This document shows positions 24,736 through 33,838 of a DNA stretch of 64,000 bases, one piece after another. The translations under genes and the position numbers were made by a program. This DNA comes from Actinomadura xylanilytica (GTDB taxonomy: Bacteria; Actinomycetota; Actinomycetes; Streptosporangiales; Streptosporangiaceae). Each line of letters begins with the position of its first letter. Position 1 is the stretch's first letter. The stretch spans positions 1 to 64,000 of the forward strand of contig NZ_JASNWE010000007.1 of assembly GCF_030283145.1 (NCBI RefSeq), given 5' to 3'. The notes under the pieces were generated by a model. It worked only from the letters and a program-made list of their open reading frames with translations, was not told the DNA's origin and did no database searches.

Positions 24736-27700
24736 TGCGCGGCCTCCGTCCTGTCGCCCCAGCCCTCCGGACCCGCCGCCGCGTCGGGCCGCAGCCAGGC
24801 GAGCCGGTCGGGATCGTACATCGCCACGAACCGTTCGGACCGGTCCGTCCCGAGGAGGTACATCTCGGCCCCGTACGGGAGCCGCACGCTGTCGACCTTG
24901 TACTCGCGGATGGATCCGGCACCGCCCGGCGCGAACCCGCCGCCCTGGAACGGGGGCCGCTCGATGACCCAGCCCTCCTCGCCCCACGACGCCAGCTCCT
25001 CCTCGGTCTGCCCGCCGAAGGGGATCCGGTAGAGGTCCGGGCAGTACGCCGGCCAGCGGATGACGTACACGCCCTCGTCGTCGGGGGAGAACGTCGAATC
25101 GTCGTAGAACAGCCCGAGCGCCTCGTAAAGCTGGATCGGCGTTTGCAACTCGGCGACGTCGGAGGTCGGATGCACGAAGCCGCCCACCCGGTCGTAGCCC
25201 TGATCGAGATACCAGCCGACATGGCCGTGCGGGACGACCTTCTGCATGATGGCCGGCTGCACGGCGCGTTCGGCGTCGAGATGCGCCGCGCCCGGCCCGT
25301 TCGCGGCGGGCGCCGCCGGGGCCATGGCCGGGTCGGCCTGGGACGACGCGGCGAACGACTCGGGCGCCGCCCGATGCGGCTCCTGCGCCGCCGCGGCCAC
25401 GGCGTCCTGGTAGGGCGGCGCCTCCTGCGGGATCTCCTGCGGGACCTCCGGCTGCGCCTGCTCCCGGCCCTGGTGCGGCACTGGGACATCGGGGCGCGGC
25501 TGGACGAGGCCGACCCGCACCGCCCACTCGCTCAGCGCCCGCACCTGGTCGCCGCGCAGCGACGCCCCGATGCGGGTGCCGGGATTGAGGAGCATCGCCC
25601 AGTCCTCGCGCGGCCACGAGCCGATGATCTCCCGGAAGTCGGCGTACACGAACCGCGACTCCGGCAGCACCTCCCGCAGCCGGACCAGCGAGGTGAAGAT
25701 CTGCACGGACGAGTCGTCGCGCAGCGCCGCGTCCCAGCGGAACTCCCGCTGTACCGGCGTGACCTCCAGCGGCGCGTCGAGCGGGATGGGCACCAGCACG
25801 TTGGCGGCGAGCAGCACCCGCAGGAACGCGTCGGAGTCGCCGCTCAGCGCCGCCTCGTACAGCTCCTGGTCGATACGGTTTCCCGGCTCGAACTCCGCCT
25901 CCGGTGCCGCCGCCTGCACGGGCTCGGACCGTCCCGCCGGTTCGGCCTGGGTCGCCGGTTCGGCGTGGGCCGCCTCCGCCGGTGCGCCCGGACCGGTCGC
26001 AGACCCAACGGGCTGAGCGGATGCCGTATCCGGCGCTGAAGGCGGAACCCCCGCACCGCCGGTCTCAGCCTCCGCCGCTATCGGCGAAGCTTCCGGACGA
26101 GCCGCTCCGGCTTCCGCGCCCATGGGCGCACTCTGTGCCGGTGCAGGGGTGTTCTCCGCCGCCTCCACAGGCGGGGCTTCCAAGGAGGCATCCGAGGTCT
26201 CCGCGCCGGTGGGCCCAGCCTCCGCCACCGCGAACGGGACGTCGGGCTGCGCATGTGGGGTCGCAGGTGGAGCGGGCTGGGCCTCCGCCTGCACGGGCTC
26301 GGCTTCCGCCGCTGCGAACGGGACGTCTGGCTGTGCGTGCGGGGTGGGTGGTGGAGCGGACTGGGCCTCGGTATGTGCGGACGGCGCCGCCGGTTGTACG
26401 GGCGAGGGCTCGGCCTGCGTGGATTCGGGCTCAGCCTGCGCGGATTCGGGCTCGGCGGGCGCGGATTCGGATTCGGGCTTCGCGGGCGGGCTCTCCAGGG
26501 GCGCCGGTCCGCGGTCCGCCGCCGTGAGCGGTGCGTCCGGCCGCACGACCGGGCCTGCCGGTGGAGCGGTGGCGGCCTCCGGCCGTACGGGCGGGGCCTC
26601 TGCGTGCGCGGGGGCCTCCGTCGCCGCAGGCGGGGTCTCCGCCTGTGCGGGGACGGCGTCCGGCGGGGCGGTGTGGGCGCCCTTCGCGTGCTTGGGCTCG
26701 GCGGACGGGACGGGCTCGGCGGACGACGGGACGGGTTCGGCCGCCGGTTCCGAGGACGGGCGGGACGGGCCGCTCAGCGCCTTGACCTGCTCGCCCGGCA
26801 TCGTCGCGTCGATCGGCGTGCCCGGGTTGAGCACCAGCGTCCACTCGATGTCGGGCCACGCCGACACCATCTCCAGGAAGCTCGGCATCACGAACCGGGA
26901 CGACCCGACGATCGCCTCGTTCATCCACTTCAGCGAGGTGAACACCTGCACCGACGCGTGCCCGTGCACGGGCACCGGACGCCAGGGGAAGGCCGGGTCG
27001 TCCGGCGTGATGCCCCATGGCGTCTCGACGTCGGCGGGCACCAGCACCTGCGCGCCCAGCAGCACCTTGAAGAACGCGTCGGTGTCGCGCCGCCGCGCCG
27101 CGTCGAACAGGCGCTGCTCTACGTCGTTCTGCGGCTCGAAGCCCTCGGACATGCGCCGCGCCGCGCGCTGGTCGGCCCAGGTGGCGAGGCCGGAGAGCTG
27201 CTCGGCGAGCACCGTCCCGCCGGCCGGTGAACCCGAGTTGATGGCCAGCAGCCAGCGGTGGTCGGGCCAGTAGCGCAGCGCCACCGTGAACGGCAGCTTG
27301 ATGGAGTCGGTGCCGGTCCCGGCGGCCCGCGCCGCCTCGATCAGCCGCTCGGGCGAGGTGAAGAGGGGCACCACCGTCGCGCCGTCCACCTCGCGGGTCT
27401 GCCACGGGAATCCGGGCCGTCCGGGACGGAGCGTGTAGTCGGTCTCCTCGGGGACGGGCAGCAGCACCTCGGCACCGGCCAGCGTCTGGAGGAAGAGATC
27501 GTGGTCGTTGTTCGCGGCGGCGCGCAGGAGTTCCCGCTCGACGTCGTTCGCGGGCTGGAACTCGGGACGCGGCTCCGTGCGCGGCAGCTCCCGGTGCTGC
27601 TCCTGGAGCTCTTCCCAAGGCGCCCCGTCGTCGGCGTCGCCCGACGTGCCGACGAGCGCGCCGTCCGGTGGCGGACCCGCCGGGACGGAGTGGTCGTCGC

Positions 27701-28523
27701 CCAGCCCGCCCGCCACGGCCGAGTCGGGCCCGGTGCCTTGGCCGGACGCGGCGTCCCGCGCGGACGCGGGGCCTTGCGCGGACGCGGCGTCCTGCGCGGC
27801 ATCGTCCAGCCTCGGCACGCGGCCGTTCTGGTCGCGCGCCGCCAACGCCTCCGGCGTCAACGCCGGGATGTCCTGAACCGTCCGGGAGACGGGCTCGGGC
27901 TCGGCGGGCCCGGACGGACCCGACGGACCCGACGGTCCGGACGGGACGTCGCGTGCCACCACGGGGTCCTGCGGGGCCGGGACGGGCGGCGGCTCCTGAG
28001 ACGGCACCGGCTGCTTCTCCGGCGCACCCTCGGCGGCCTCGGCGCCCGCCGCCGGTGCGGCGGGAAGCGGGAGCGCGTCCGGGCGGCCCGCGCTCGGCGG
28101 ACGGCCGTCGCCGTCGGCCACCTGCCGGACGAACCAGGACGGGAGCCGCGCCTCGATCGGCAGCGCGGCGCCGTCGTGCCCGGTCGCCCGGACGTCGACC
28201 GCCAGCCACCACCGGGCGTCCGGCCACGTGCCGGCGAGATCGCCGAACGTGAGCGTCATGAAGTGCCGGTACGCCGGACCGAGACAGGCGCGCATCGCCT
28301 CGGCGGAGGTGTAGGCCAGCACATGGGTGCGGCCGTCCTCCTCCTGGACCGGCCAAGGCGGCTGGGCCCGGTTGGCGAGCACGTCGTCGATCAGGTCCGG
28401 CGAGACGGGGACCACCAGCTCGCCCTCCGCCAGCAGGCGGAAGTAGCCTTCCTGGTCCCCGGCCCGTACGGTCTCCTCAAGTCGGCGCTCGAAGTCCGAC
28501 GTGGGTCGCCACGCGTCGGCCAC
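24732..28523 (-). CDS. large protein with four SseB-like domains and a distinct C-terminal domain
   Basis: A 1263-residue protein. Four homologous SseB-type blocks can be aligned by eye. The first is near 10-130. The others start at FQPANDVERELLRAAANND, FEPQNDVEQRLFDAARRRD and FEPGNRIDQELYEAALSGD, and each continues with a LAGAEVLLPVP-like and a VPLFTSPERL- or VQIFTSL-like strand. Long Pro/Ala/Glu/Gln-rich linkers separate them, including two near-identical TPHAQPDVPFA units. The last 160 residues form a different domain (WYLDQGYDRVGGFVH, EGVYVIRWPAYCPDLYRIPF, DPDRLAWL). No signal peptide is visible. GTG 28523 follows GGGGGT at good spacing and gives the start VADAW also seen in the 12055-13233 gene. 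A coupled small gene follows. Confidence 0.85.
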   Translation of the reverse strand: MADAWRPTSDFERRLEETVRAGDQEGYFRLLAEGELVVPVSPDLIDDVLANRAQPPWPVQEEDGRTHVLAYTSAEAMRACLGPAYRHFMTLTFGDLAGTWPDARWWLAVDVRATGHDGAALPIEARLPSWFVRQVADGDGRPPSAGRPDALPLPAAPAAGAEAAEGAPEKQPVPSQEPPPVPAPQDPVVARDVPSGPSGPSGPSGPAEPEPVSRTVQDIPALTPEALAARDQNGRVPRLDDAAQDAASAQGPASARDAASGQGTGPDSAVAGGLGDDHSVPAGPPPDGALVGTSGDADDGAPWEELQEQHRELPRTEPRPEFQPANDVERELLRAAANNDHDLFLQTLAGAEVLLPVPEETDYTLRPGRPGFPWQTREVDGATVVPLFTSPERLIEAARAAGTGTDSIKLPFTVALRYWPDHRWLLAINSGSPAGGTVLAEQLSGLATWADQRAARRMSEGFEPQNDVEQRLFDAARRRDTDAFFKVLLGAQVLVPADVETPWGITPDDPAFPWRPVPVHGHASVQVFTSLKWMNEAIVGSSRFVMPSFLEMVSAWPDIEWTLVLNPGTPIDATMPGEQVKALSGPSRPSSEPAAEPVPSSAEPVPSAEPKHAKGAHTAPPDAVPAQAETPPAATEAPAHAEAPPVRPEAATAPPAGPVVRPDAPLTAADRGPAPLESPPAKPESESAPAEPESAQAEPESTQAEPSPVQPAAPSAHTEAQSAPPPTPHAQPDVPFAAAEAEPVQAEAQPAPPATPHAQPDVPFAVAEAGPTGAETSDASLEAPPVEAAENTPAPAQSAPMGAEAGAARPEASPIAAEAETGGAGVPPSAPDTASAQPVGSATGPGAPAEAAHAEPATQAEPAGRSEPVQAAAPEAEFEPGNRIDQELYEAALSGDSDAFLRVLLAANVLVPIPLDAPLEVTPVQREFRWDAALRDDSSVQIFTSLVRLREVLPESRFVYADFREIIGSWPREDWAMLLNPGTRIGASLRGDQVRALSEWAVRVGLVQPRPDVPVPHQGREQAQPEVPQEIPQEAPPYQDAVAAAAQEPHRAAPESFAASSQADPAMAPAAPAANGPGAAHLDAERAVQPAIMQKVVPHGHVGWYLDQGYDRVGGFVHPTSDVAELQTPIQLYEALGLFYDDSTFSPDDEGVYVIRWPAYCPDLYRIPFGGQTEEELASWGEEGWVIERPPFQGGGFAPGGAGSIREYKVDSVRLPYGAEMYLLGTDRSERFVAMYDPDRLAWLRPDAAAGPEGWGDRTEAAQ

Positions 28524-28698
28524 GGTCGCCACCCCCTGTTTCATCCCGCCGTCGTCCCACCGTGCCCCGTCCCCGTCCGCCGCCCCCGGTGGGAGGGCCC
28601 CGGCACGCCGGTCACGGACTGCCTACGCTACATGGGCGAACAGGACCAAAAAGCCTAATCGTCCGGTTGTCGCGACGGGGCCGCAGGTCAGCGGCCCC

Positions 28699-30090
28699 CT
28701 AACCGCGCGGCTCGCGAGCCAGCCGCGCGAGCGCGTCCAGAAGCCGGTCGACATGCTCCTCGGTCGTCCCGATGCCGAAGCTCGCGCGTACCGCCGAACT
28801 CCGGTCGTCCCCGCATCCCCCGCCGCCGCCCGCCGCGTCCTCGCCCCTCCCCGTGGGCGGGGTGTCCAGCAGGTGCCGTACGAAGGGGTGCGCGCAGAAC
28901 TTCCCGTCCCGAACCCCGATGCCGTGCTCACCCGACAGCGTAAGCGCCACGTCGCGCGCGTTCCAGCGGTCGACGAGGAAAGACACGATCCCGACCCGCG
29001 GACCGCGTCCGCCCCAGAGGGTGAGCTCCCGCACTCCGGCGATGGCGGCGAGGCCGGATCGGAGCCGGGACAGGAGCCGCTCCTCGCGTTCGGCGAGCGC
29101 GTCCCACCCGGCGGCGGTCAGCGTGTCGCAGGCCGCGGCGAGCGCGAGGACCCCCAGCACGTTCGGCGTGCCGGCCTCGTGCCGCTGCTCGGGGTCGGCG
29201 GCCCACCGGGTCGCGCCGCCGCCGGTCACCGCCGCGCTCGCGCCGCCGCCCTTGAGGTACGGCGGCGCGGCGCGCAGCCAGTCGGACCGTCCGGCGAGCA
29301 CGCCCGCGCCGAACGGCGCGTACAGCTTGTGCCCGGAGAACGCGACGTAGTCGAGGCCGAGCGCGGTCATGTCGAGCGGACGGTGCGGCACGTACTGCGC
29401 GGCGTCCACGGCGATGCGGGCGCCGTGCCGCCGCGCGACCGCGGCCAGTTCCCGGATCGGCCACACCTCGCCGGTGACGTTGGACGCGGCGGTCACCACC
29501 AGCAGGCGCGGACCGGCGGGCGCCTCGCCGAGGGCCCGGTCGGCGGCGCCGATCGCCTCGGCCGGGGTGGACGGCGCGGGCAGCCGCACGGCGCGCTTCC
29601 AGGGCAGCAGGGTGGCGTGGTGCTCGGTCTCGAAGAGCACCACCGTGGTGCCAGGCGGGACGGCGTGCGCGAGGAGGTTCATCGCGTCGGTGGTGTTCCG
29701 GGTGAAGACGACCGACGAGCGCCGCCACCCGCCGAGGAACCCGCGGACCGTCTCACGCGCCCGCTCGTACGCCTCGGTGGTCACCTGCGACGCGTACCCG
29801 GCGCCGCGGTGCACGCTGCTGTAGTAGGGGAGGGCCCGGGTGACGGCGTCGTGCACCGCTTCCAGACAGGGCGCGCTGGCCGCGTAGTCGAAGTTGGCGT
29901 AGGGCACCTCACGGCCGTCGCCCAGCGGGACGGGCGCGTCCGCGCCGATCACGCGCGGCCCGGCGCCCGCACTGCCGGACGCGGCGCCCGCACCGCTGAG
30001 CGGGGCCGCGACGGCGTGCGCGGGCGGACGGGGGGAGAGCGGCCGGGCGAGTTCGGTCCCGGTGAGCGTTGCGGTGCCGGCGGACGACAT
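28699..30090 (-). CDS. class V aminotransferase / cysteine desulfurase-like enzyme
   Basis: A 463-residue PLP enzyme of fold type I, class V. The PLP lysine is Lys255 in FSGHKLYAPFG. TRNTTDAMNLLAHAVPPG, ETEHHATLLPWKRA and VDAAQYVPHRPLD are conserved. A desulfurase-type Cys is present at Cys399 (DGKFCAHPF), supporting sulfur transfer from cysteine over kynureninase-like activity. ATG 30090 follows a perfect GGAGGT (30103-30098, minus strand) at 7 bp; the apparent longer frame is untranslated leader holding a SAM-IV type riboswitch. SAM control ties the enzyme to sulfur amino-acid metabolism. It stands alone, divergent from a lipoprotein gene. Confidence 0.9.
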   Translation of the reverse strand: MSSAGTATLTGTELARPLSPRPPAHAVAAPLSGAGAASGSAGAGPRVIGADAPVPLGDGREVPYANFDYAASAPCLEAVHDAVTRALPYYSSVHRGAGYASQVTTEAYERARETVRGFLGGWRRSSVVFTRNTTDAMNLLAHAVPPGTTVVLFETEHHATLLPWKRAVRLPAPSTPAEAIGAADRALGEAPAGPRLLVVTAASNVTGEVWPIRELAAVARRHGARIAVDAAQYVPHRPLDMTALGLDYVAFSGHKLYAPFGAGVLAGRSDWLRAAPPYLKGGGASAAVTGGGATRWAADPEQRHEAGTPNVLGVLALAAACDTLTAAGWDALAEREERLLSRLRSGLAAIAGVRELTLWGGRGPRVGIVSFLVDRWNARDVALTLSGEHGIGVRDGKFCAHPFVRHLLDTPPTGRGEDAAGGGGGCGDDRSSAVRASFGIGTTEEHVDRLLDALARLAREPRG

Positions 30091-30164
30091 GCGTGCGACC
30101 TCCATCAAGGTCCAGGGACCCCGGGATGTCGGCGGGGTCCGCGCTTGCCGGAACGCGATCGCGT

Positions 30165-30252
30165 CCGGCCTGGTCCTCACCCGGGGCACCCCATCGCGGA
30201 CGAAGGGTTGCCGGCCAGCTAGCCGGGGCTTGACGCTGGCACTCATGACCTG
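30165..30252 (-). promoter_or_regulatory. SAM-IV type riboswitch
   Basis: The minus-strand leader reads GGTCATGAGTGCCAGCG, then AAGCCCCGGCTAGCTGGCCG, GCAACCC, GGGGTGCCCCGGGTGAGGACC. The outer stem pairs GGTC (30250-30247) with GACC, and the block GCCAGC-AAGCCCCGG-GGCAACCC-GGGGTGCCCC matches the SAM-IV/S-box core as I know it from actinobacteria. It lies 75-160 bp upstream of the desulfurase start, so it should lower expression when SAM is plentiful. Confidence 0.85.
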
Positions 30253-30300
30253 ATGCGGAAGTATATGCGGATGCCGATGGGGATCGAAAGCGAGGGTGCG

Positions 30301-30684
30301 ATGCGGTACGGGGTGTTCCGGACGTTGGCCGGGGGAGTGCTGCTGCTCGCCGGGGCCGGCCTGCTGAGCGGCTGCGGGGCGTTCGGCGGCAGCAACGCCG
30401 AGCAGGTGTGCACCGATACCAGGGACGCGTTCCAGCAGTACGCCACCCAGGTCAGAACGGTGTCGGCGGCGGACTCCGGACAGTGGCGGCAGGCCGCCGA
30501 ACAGCTCGCCAAGCGGATCGACGCCCTCGCGGCGAAGGCCGACGACGCCGAGCTCAAGAAGGCGCTCAAGGGGGAGGCCGACCGCCTCCGTCCGGCCGCC
30601 GCGTCCATCGGCACCGGCGACGCCGCGCAGCTGAACGCGGTCATCTCCGAGACGCCGAAGCGCATCGGCAAAGCCTGCGAGTGA
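30301..30684 (+). CDS. small lipoprotein of unknown function
   Basis: A 127-residue lipoprotein. The signal sequence MRYGVFRTLAGGVLLLAGAG ends in the lipobox LLSGC, so the mature protein starts at Cys25 and is lipid-anchored outside the membrane. The rest is predicted mostly helical, with two further Cys (QVCTDT and KACE at the very end) that could form a disulfide, and Lys/Ala-rich helices. ATG 30301 follows GAGGG; an earlier ATG at 30253 would put 16 residues before the signal. No family recognised. A very strong hairpin terminator follows. Confidence 0.8.
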   Translation: MRYGVFRTLAGGVLLLAGAGLLSGCGAFGGSNAEQVCTDTRDAFQQYATQVRTVSAADSGQWRQAAEQLAKRIDALAAKADDAELKKALKGEADRLRPAAASIGTGDAAQLNAVISETPKRIGKACE

Positions 30685-30726
30685 CCTGGCACGGCCCGCC
30701 TCCGGGCCACTGAAGGGACAGTACGA

Positions 30727-30761
30727 AAGGAGGGGCCCGGCGGATCGCCGGGCCCCTCCTT
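30727..30761. terminator. strong bidirectional hairpin terminator
   Basis: AAGGAGGGGCCCGGCG (30727-30742) and CGCCGGGCCCCTCCTT (30746-30761) form a perfect 16-bp stem with a 3-nt GAT loop. It lies between the stops of the convergent lipoprotein and penicillin-binding protein genes. Confidence 0.88.
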
Positions 30762-30792
30762 GCTGCTTCCTCTTACTCCCAGGCCGGACGGA

Positions 30793-33552
30793 CTAGTTGC
30801 CGAGTTGCTGACGGGTTCCGCCACCACCGGTGCCGGGAGTGGTGCCACCGCCGCCTCCGCCGGGTTCGGTGCCGCCGTCGCCTCCGCCACCGCCGGGTTC
30901 GGTACCGCCTCCGCCGGGTTCGGTGCCGCCCCCCTCTTCGCCGCCGCCACCCGGGCTGCCCGGGCCCGGTCCGCCCGTCGACGGAAGGACCGGGCCCGGG
31001 GCGGGCCGCTGGGGCTGCGGCGGCCGTGACAGCCCCGGAGTGCGGGGCGTGGTCGGGCCGCCGGGGGTACCGCCGCCGGGCGACTGGTAGCCGCCGCCGG
31101 GCGTCATCGACGGCGAGCCGAACGACTCCTGGTCGTACCCCTTGATGCTCACGGCCTCGCTCATGAAGGACCGCCACGTCTGCGCCGGGAGCTGCCCGCC
31201 GTACGAGCCGTAGCCGGGGATGTTCAGCGGCTTGCCGTCACTGCGGAACATCGAGACCGTCGTCGCCATCTGCGGGATGTACCCGTTGAACCAGATCGCG
31301 CGCCCCTGGTCGGTGGTGCCGGTCTTGCCCGCCACGTCGCGCCCGTCGGGGAGCTGCGCGGCGCCGCCGGTACCGCCCTGGACCACCTGCTGCATCGCGT
31401 ACGTGGCGTCGCGGGCGTTCTGCGGGCTGAACGCCTTGGTGGCCTTCTCGGTGAAGGTCCGCTTGTTGTCCTCGTTGTCGGTGACCGCCTTCACCACGTA
31501 CGGCGTGCGGTGCTCGCCCTCGGCCGCGAACGTCGCGTACACCCCGGCCTGCTGGACCGGGTGCAGCGAGACCACGCCCAGCGGGAACACCGCCGACTCC
31601 CGTTGGGCCGGCTGCATCTGGCCGGCCGGGATGCCCATCTTCTCGGCCATCTCGGCGATCTTCTCGTTGCCGATGTCCTGGCCCAGGTTGACGTAGGCGG
31701 TGTTGATCGAGTGCTGGGTGGCGGTGACGAGGTTGACCTGCCCGAAGTTCTCGCCGCTGTCGTTCTTGATCGGCGTGCCGCGGAAGTACTGCGGGGAGCT
31801 GCCGTCGTAGCTGCTGGCGAGCGTCTTGCCGCTGTCGAGCGCGGCGGCCAGCGCGATCGGCTTGAACCCCGACCCGGCCTGCGCCGCGTCGCCGAACGCG
31901 CTGCTCAGCGCCTCGTTCAGGTAGTTGCGCCCGCCGTAGAACGCCACCACCTGGCCGGTGGCCGGGTCGACCGACACCATCGCGGTGCGGATCTTCTTGC
32001 TCATCCCGGCGGGCATGTTGGCGGTGACCGTCTTGCGGGCGGAGTCCATCAGCCGCTTGTCGAACGTCGTGGTGATCTTCAGTCCGCTGCGGTTGATCTC
32101 GTCCTCGCTGAAGCCGCGCCGCTCGGTCAGCTCCTTCTTGGCCACATTGACCATGTAGCCCTTCTGGCCCTTGAGGACGTCGGTGATCTTCTCCTTGGCG
32201 GGCACCGGGAACTTCATCGCGGCGGCGTCGGCGCTGGAGACCGCGCCGTCCCGGACCATGTTGCCGACGACCGCGTGCCAGCGCTGCTCGGACGAGGCGC
32301 GGCGGGAGCCGGTCGGGTCGGCGAACACGCTGGGCTGCTGGATTGCCGCGGCCAGGTACGCGCCCTGCGCCGGGCTGAGGTTCTTGACGTCGGTGCCGAA
32401 GTAGGCCTTGGCGGCGGCCTGCACGCCGTACGCGTCACGCCCGAAGTAGATGGTGTTGAGGTACTGCTCGAGGATCCAGTCCTTCGGCTTCTCCCGGCCC
32501 ACCTTCAGGGAGACCATGACCTCCTTGAGCTTGCGGGTGACCGAGCGCTCCTTGCCGATGCCGCCGTAGTAGTTGCGGACCATCTGCTGGGTGATGGTCG
32601 AGCCGCCCTGGAGCTGCTCGCCGGTGGCGGTGGACCAGAACGCCCGCGCGGTGCCGGTGAACGACACCCCCGGGTCCCCGTAGAAGCTGCGGTTCTCGGC
32701 CGCGATCACGCCGTTCCGGACGCCGTCGGGGATCTGGTCGAGGCGGACGGCGTCACGGTTGACGCCCGTCTTGGCGATGAGGGTCTTGCCGTCGGCGTAG
32801 TAGAAGCTCGGCCCCTGGGCGACCGCCTCCTCCTGGGGGGAGGGGACCGGCGTGAACAGGTAGGCGACGCCGAACGCCGCCACGCAGAACCCGATGAACC
32901 CGAGCAGGGTGAACAGGATGCGCCGCGCGTACTTCACCTTGCGGCTGCGCGTCTTCTTCGGGCCCTTCCCGCCGCCGCCACTTCCGCCGCCACCGCCGCC
33001 CTTCCCGCCGCCGGGACCGTTCGGTGTACCGGACCCCTGGGACGCGGTGGGTGCGGGACTCTCCGCGGACGCGACGGCCACGCCGGCGGACCCCGCACTA
33101 CCGGACGCGCCGGACTCCGCCGCCGCCTTCACGGGCGCGGCGGTGTCCTCGGTCTTCTCGGGCTCTTCGGCCCTTTCGGACGCATCCGGCTTCTCGACCC
33201 TGCCGAACTCCTGCGTGCGCGAGGTCTCGCGCGGCTTGGAGGTCTCTTCGGGCACGGCACCGGACGCGGCTTCGGCCACGGCCACGGCCACGGCCACGGG
33301 CTCGGGCTCGGCCACGGGCTCGGGTGCCCCGCCGCCCTCGCTTGCGGCCTCGGCCTTGACCTCGGCCTCGCCCTTGACCTCGGCCTCGACCGTGCCGTCG
33401 ACCTCGGTTTCGGACGTGCCGGCCTCGGGGGTTTTCCCGTCATCGTCGGCGATCTTGGTCGCCGTTCCCGGCGGTGTCGCGGCGCCGTCCGGATTCACAT
33501 CGGCGACCCCGGCGGGACGTTCGCCCTCCGGGCTCTTCTCACTGCTGCTCAC
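30793..33552 (-). CDS. class A penicillin-binding protein (transglycosylase/transpeptidase)
   Basis: A 919-residue bifunctional peptidoglycan synthase. A long acidic Glu/Ala/Val-rich cytoplasmic region (about 1-205) precedes a signal anchor (RRILFTLLGFIGFCVAAFGV, about 210-232). The GT51 glycosyltransferase domain shows AAENRSFYGDPGVSF and GGSTITQQMVRNYYG. The transpeptidase domain has the active Ser near 561 (AGSGFKPIALA), SINTAYVNLGQ as the second motif and KTGTT near 742. The C-terminus is Gly/Pro-rich and repetitive. It builds and crosslinks glycan strands outside the membrane. The GTG start has six G bases just upstream. The acidic N-terminal tail is unusually long and probably disordered. 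Confidence 0.95.
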   Translation of the reverse strand: MSSSEKSPEGERPAGVADVNPDGAATPPGTATKIADDDGKTPEAGTSETEVDGTVEAEVKGEAEVKAEAASEGGGAPEPVAEPEPVAVAVAVAEAASGAVPEETSKPRETSRTQEFGRVEKPDASERAEEPEKTEDTAAPVKAAAESGASGSAGSAGVAVASAESPAPTASQGSGTPNGPGGGKGGGGGGSGGGGKGPKKTRSRKVKYARRILFTLLGFIGFCVAAFGVAYLFTPVPSPQEEAVAQGPSFYYADGKTLIAKTGVNRDAVRLDQIPDGVRNGVIAAENRSFYGDPGVSFTGTARAFWSTATGEQLQGGSTITQQMVRNYYGGIGKERSVTRKLKEVMVSLKVGREKPKDWILEQYLNTIYFGRDAYGVQAAAKAYFGTDVKNLSPAQGAYLAAAIQQPSVFADPTGSRRASSEQRWHAVVGNMVRDGAVSSADAAAMKFPVPAKEKITDVLKGQKGYMVNVAKKELTERRGFSEDEINRSGLKITTTFDKRLMDSARKTVTANMPAGMSKKIRTAMVSVDPATGQVVAFYGGRNYLNEALSSAFGDAAQAGSGFKPIALAAALDSGKTLASSYDGSSPQYFRGTPIKNDSGENFGQVNLVTATQHSINTAYVNLGQDIGNEKIAEMAEKMGIPAGQMQPAQRESAVFPLGVVSLHPVQQAGVYATFAAEGEHRTPYVVKAVTDNEDNKRTFTEKATKAFSPQNARDATYAMQQVVQGGTGGAAQLPDGRDVAGKTGTTDQGRAIWFNGYIPQMATTVSMFRSDGKPLNIPGYGSYGGQLPAQTWRSFMSEAVSIKGYDQESFGSPSMTPGGGYQSPGGGTPGGPTTPRTPGLSRPPQPQRPAPGPVLPSTGGPGPGSPGGGGEEGGGTEPGGGGTEPGGGGGDGGTEPGGGGGGTTPGTGGGGTRQQLGN

Positions 33553-33773
33553 AAGCCCCCCGTGATGATTTCGTTACCGACGATACCTGAGGGGGGTGAG
33601 ATGTTCGGCCGTTCAATGCACACTCCCATGGCTTCCCATTCAGAAGGACGAACGGAGCGCCCGCCCGGTTGTCGTGACGCTCGCCGCAATGCTGTTTCAG
33701 GGATGCTCATAACCGTCGCGCGCGCACCGTCCCCCATCCCCGTCGCGCCGCTGGTCCGCCGCCGGAACGGCGA

Positions 33774-33807
33774 GCGGCGGGGCCCCGTGCATCGGGGGCC
33801 CCGCCGC
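33774..33807 (-). terminator. hairpin terminator after the FKBP gene
   Basis: GCGGCGGGGCCCC (33774-33786) and GGGGCCCCGCCGC (33795-33807) form a perfect 13-bp stem with an 8-nt loop, about 30 bp downstream of the stop at 33839. Confidence 0.75.
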
Positions 33808-33838
33808 GCGATGTCCGCGGACCTCGGTCAGAGAGGGA

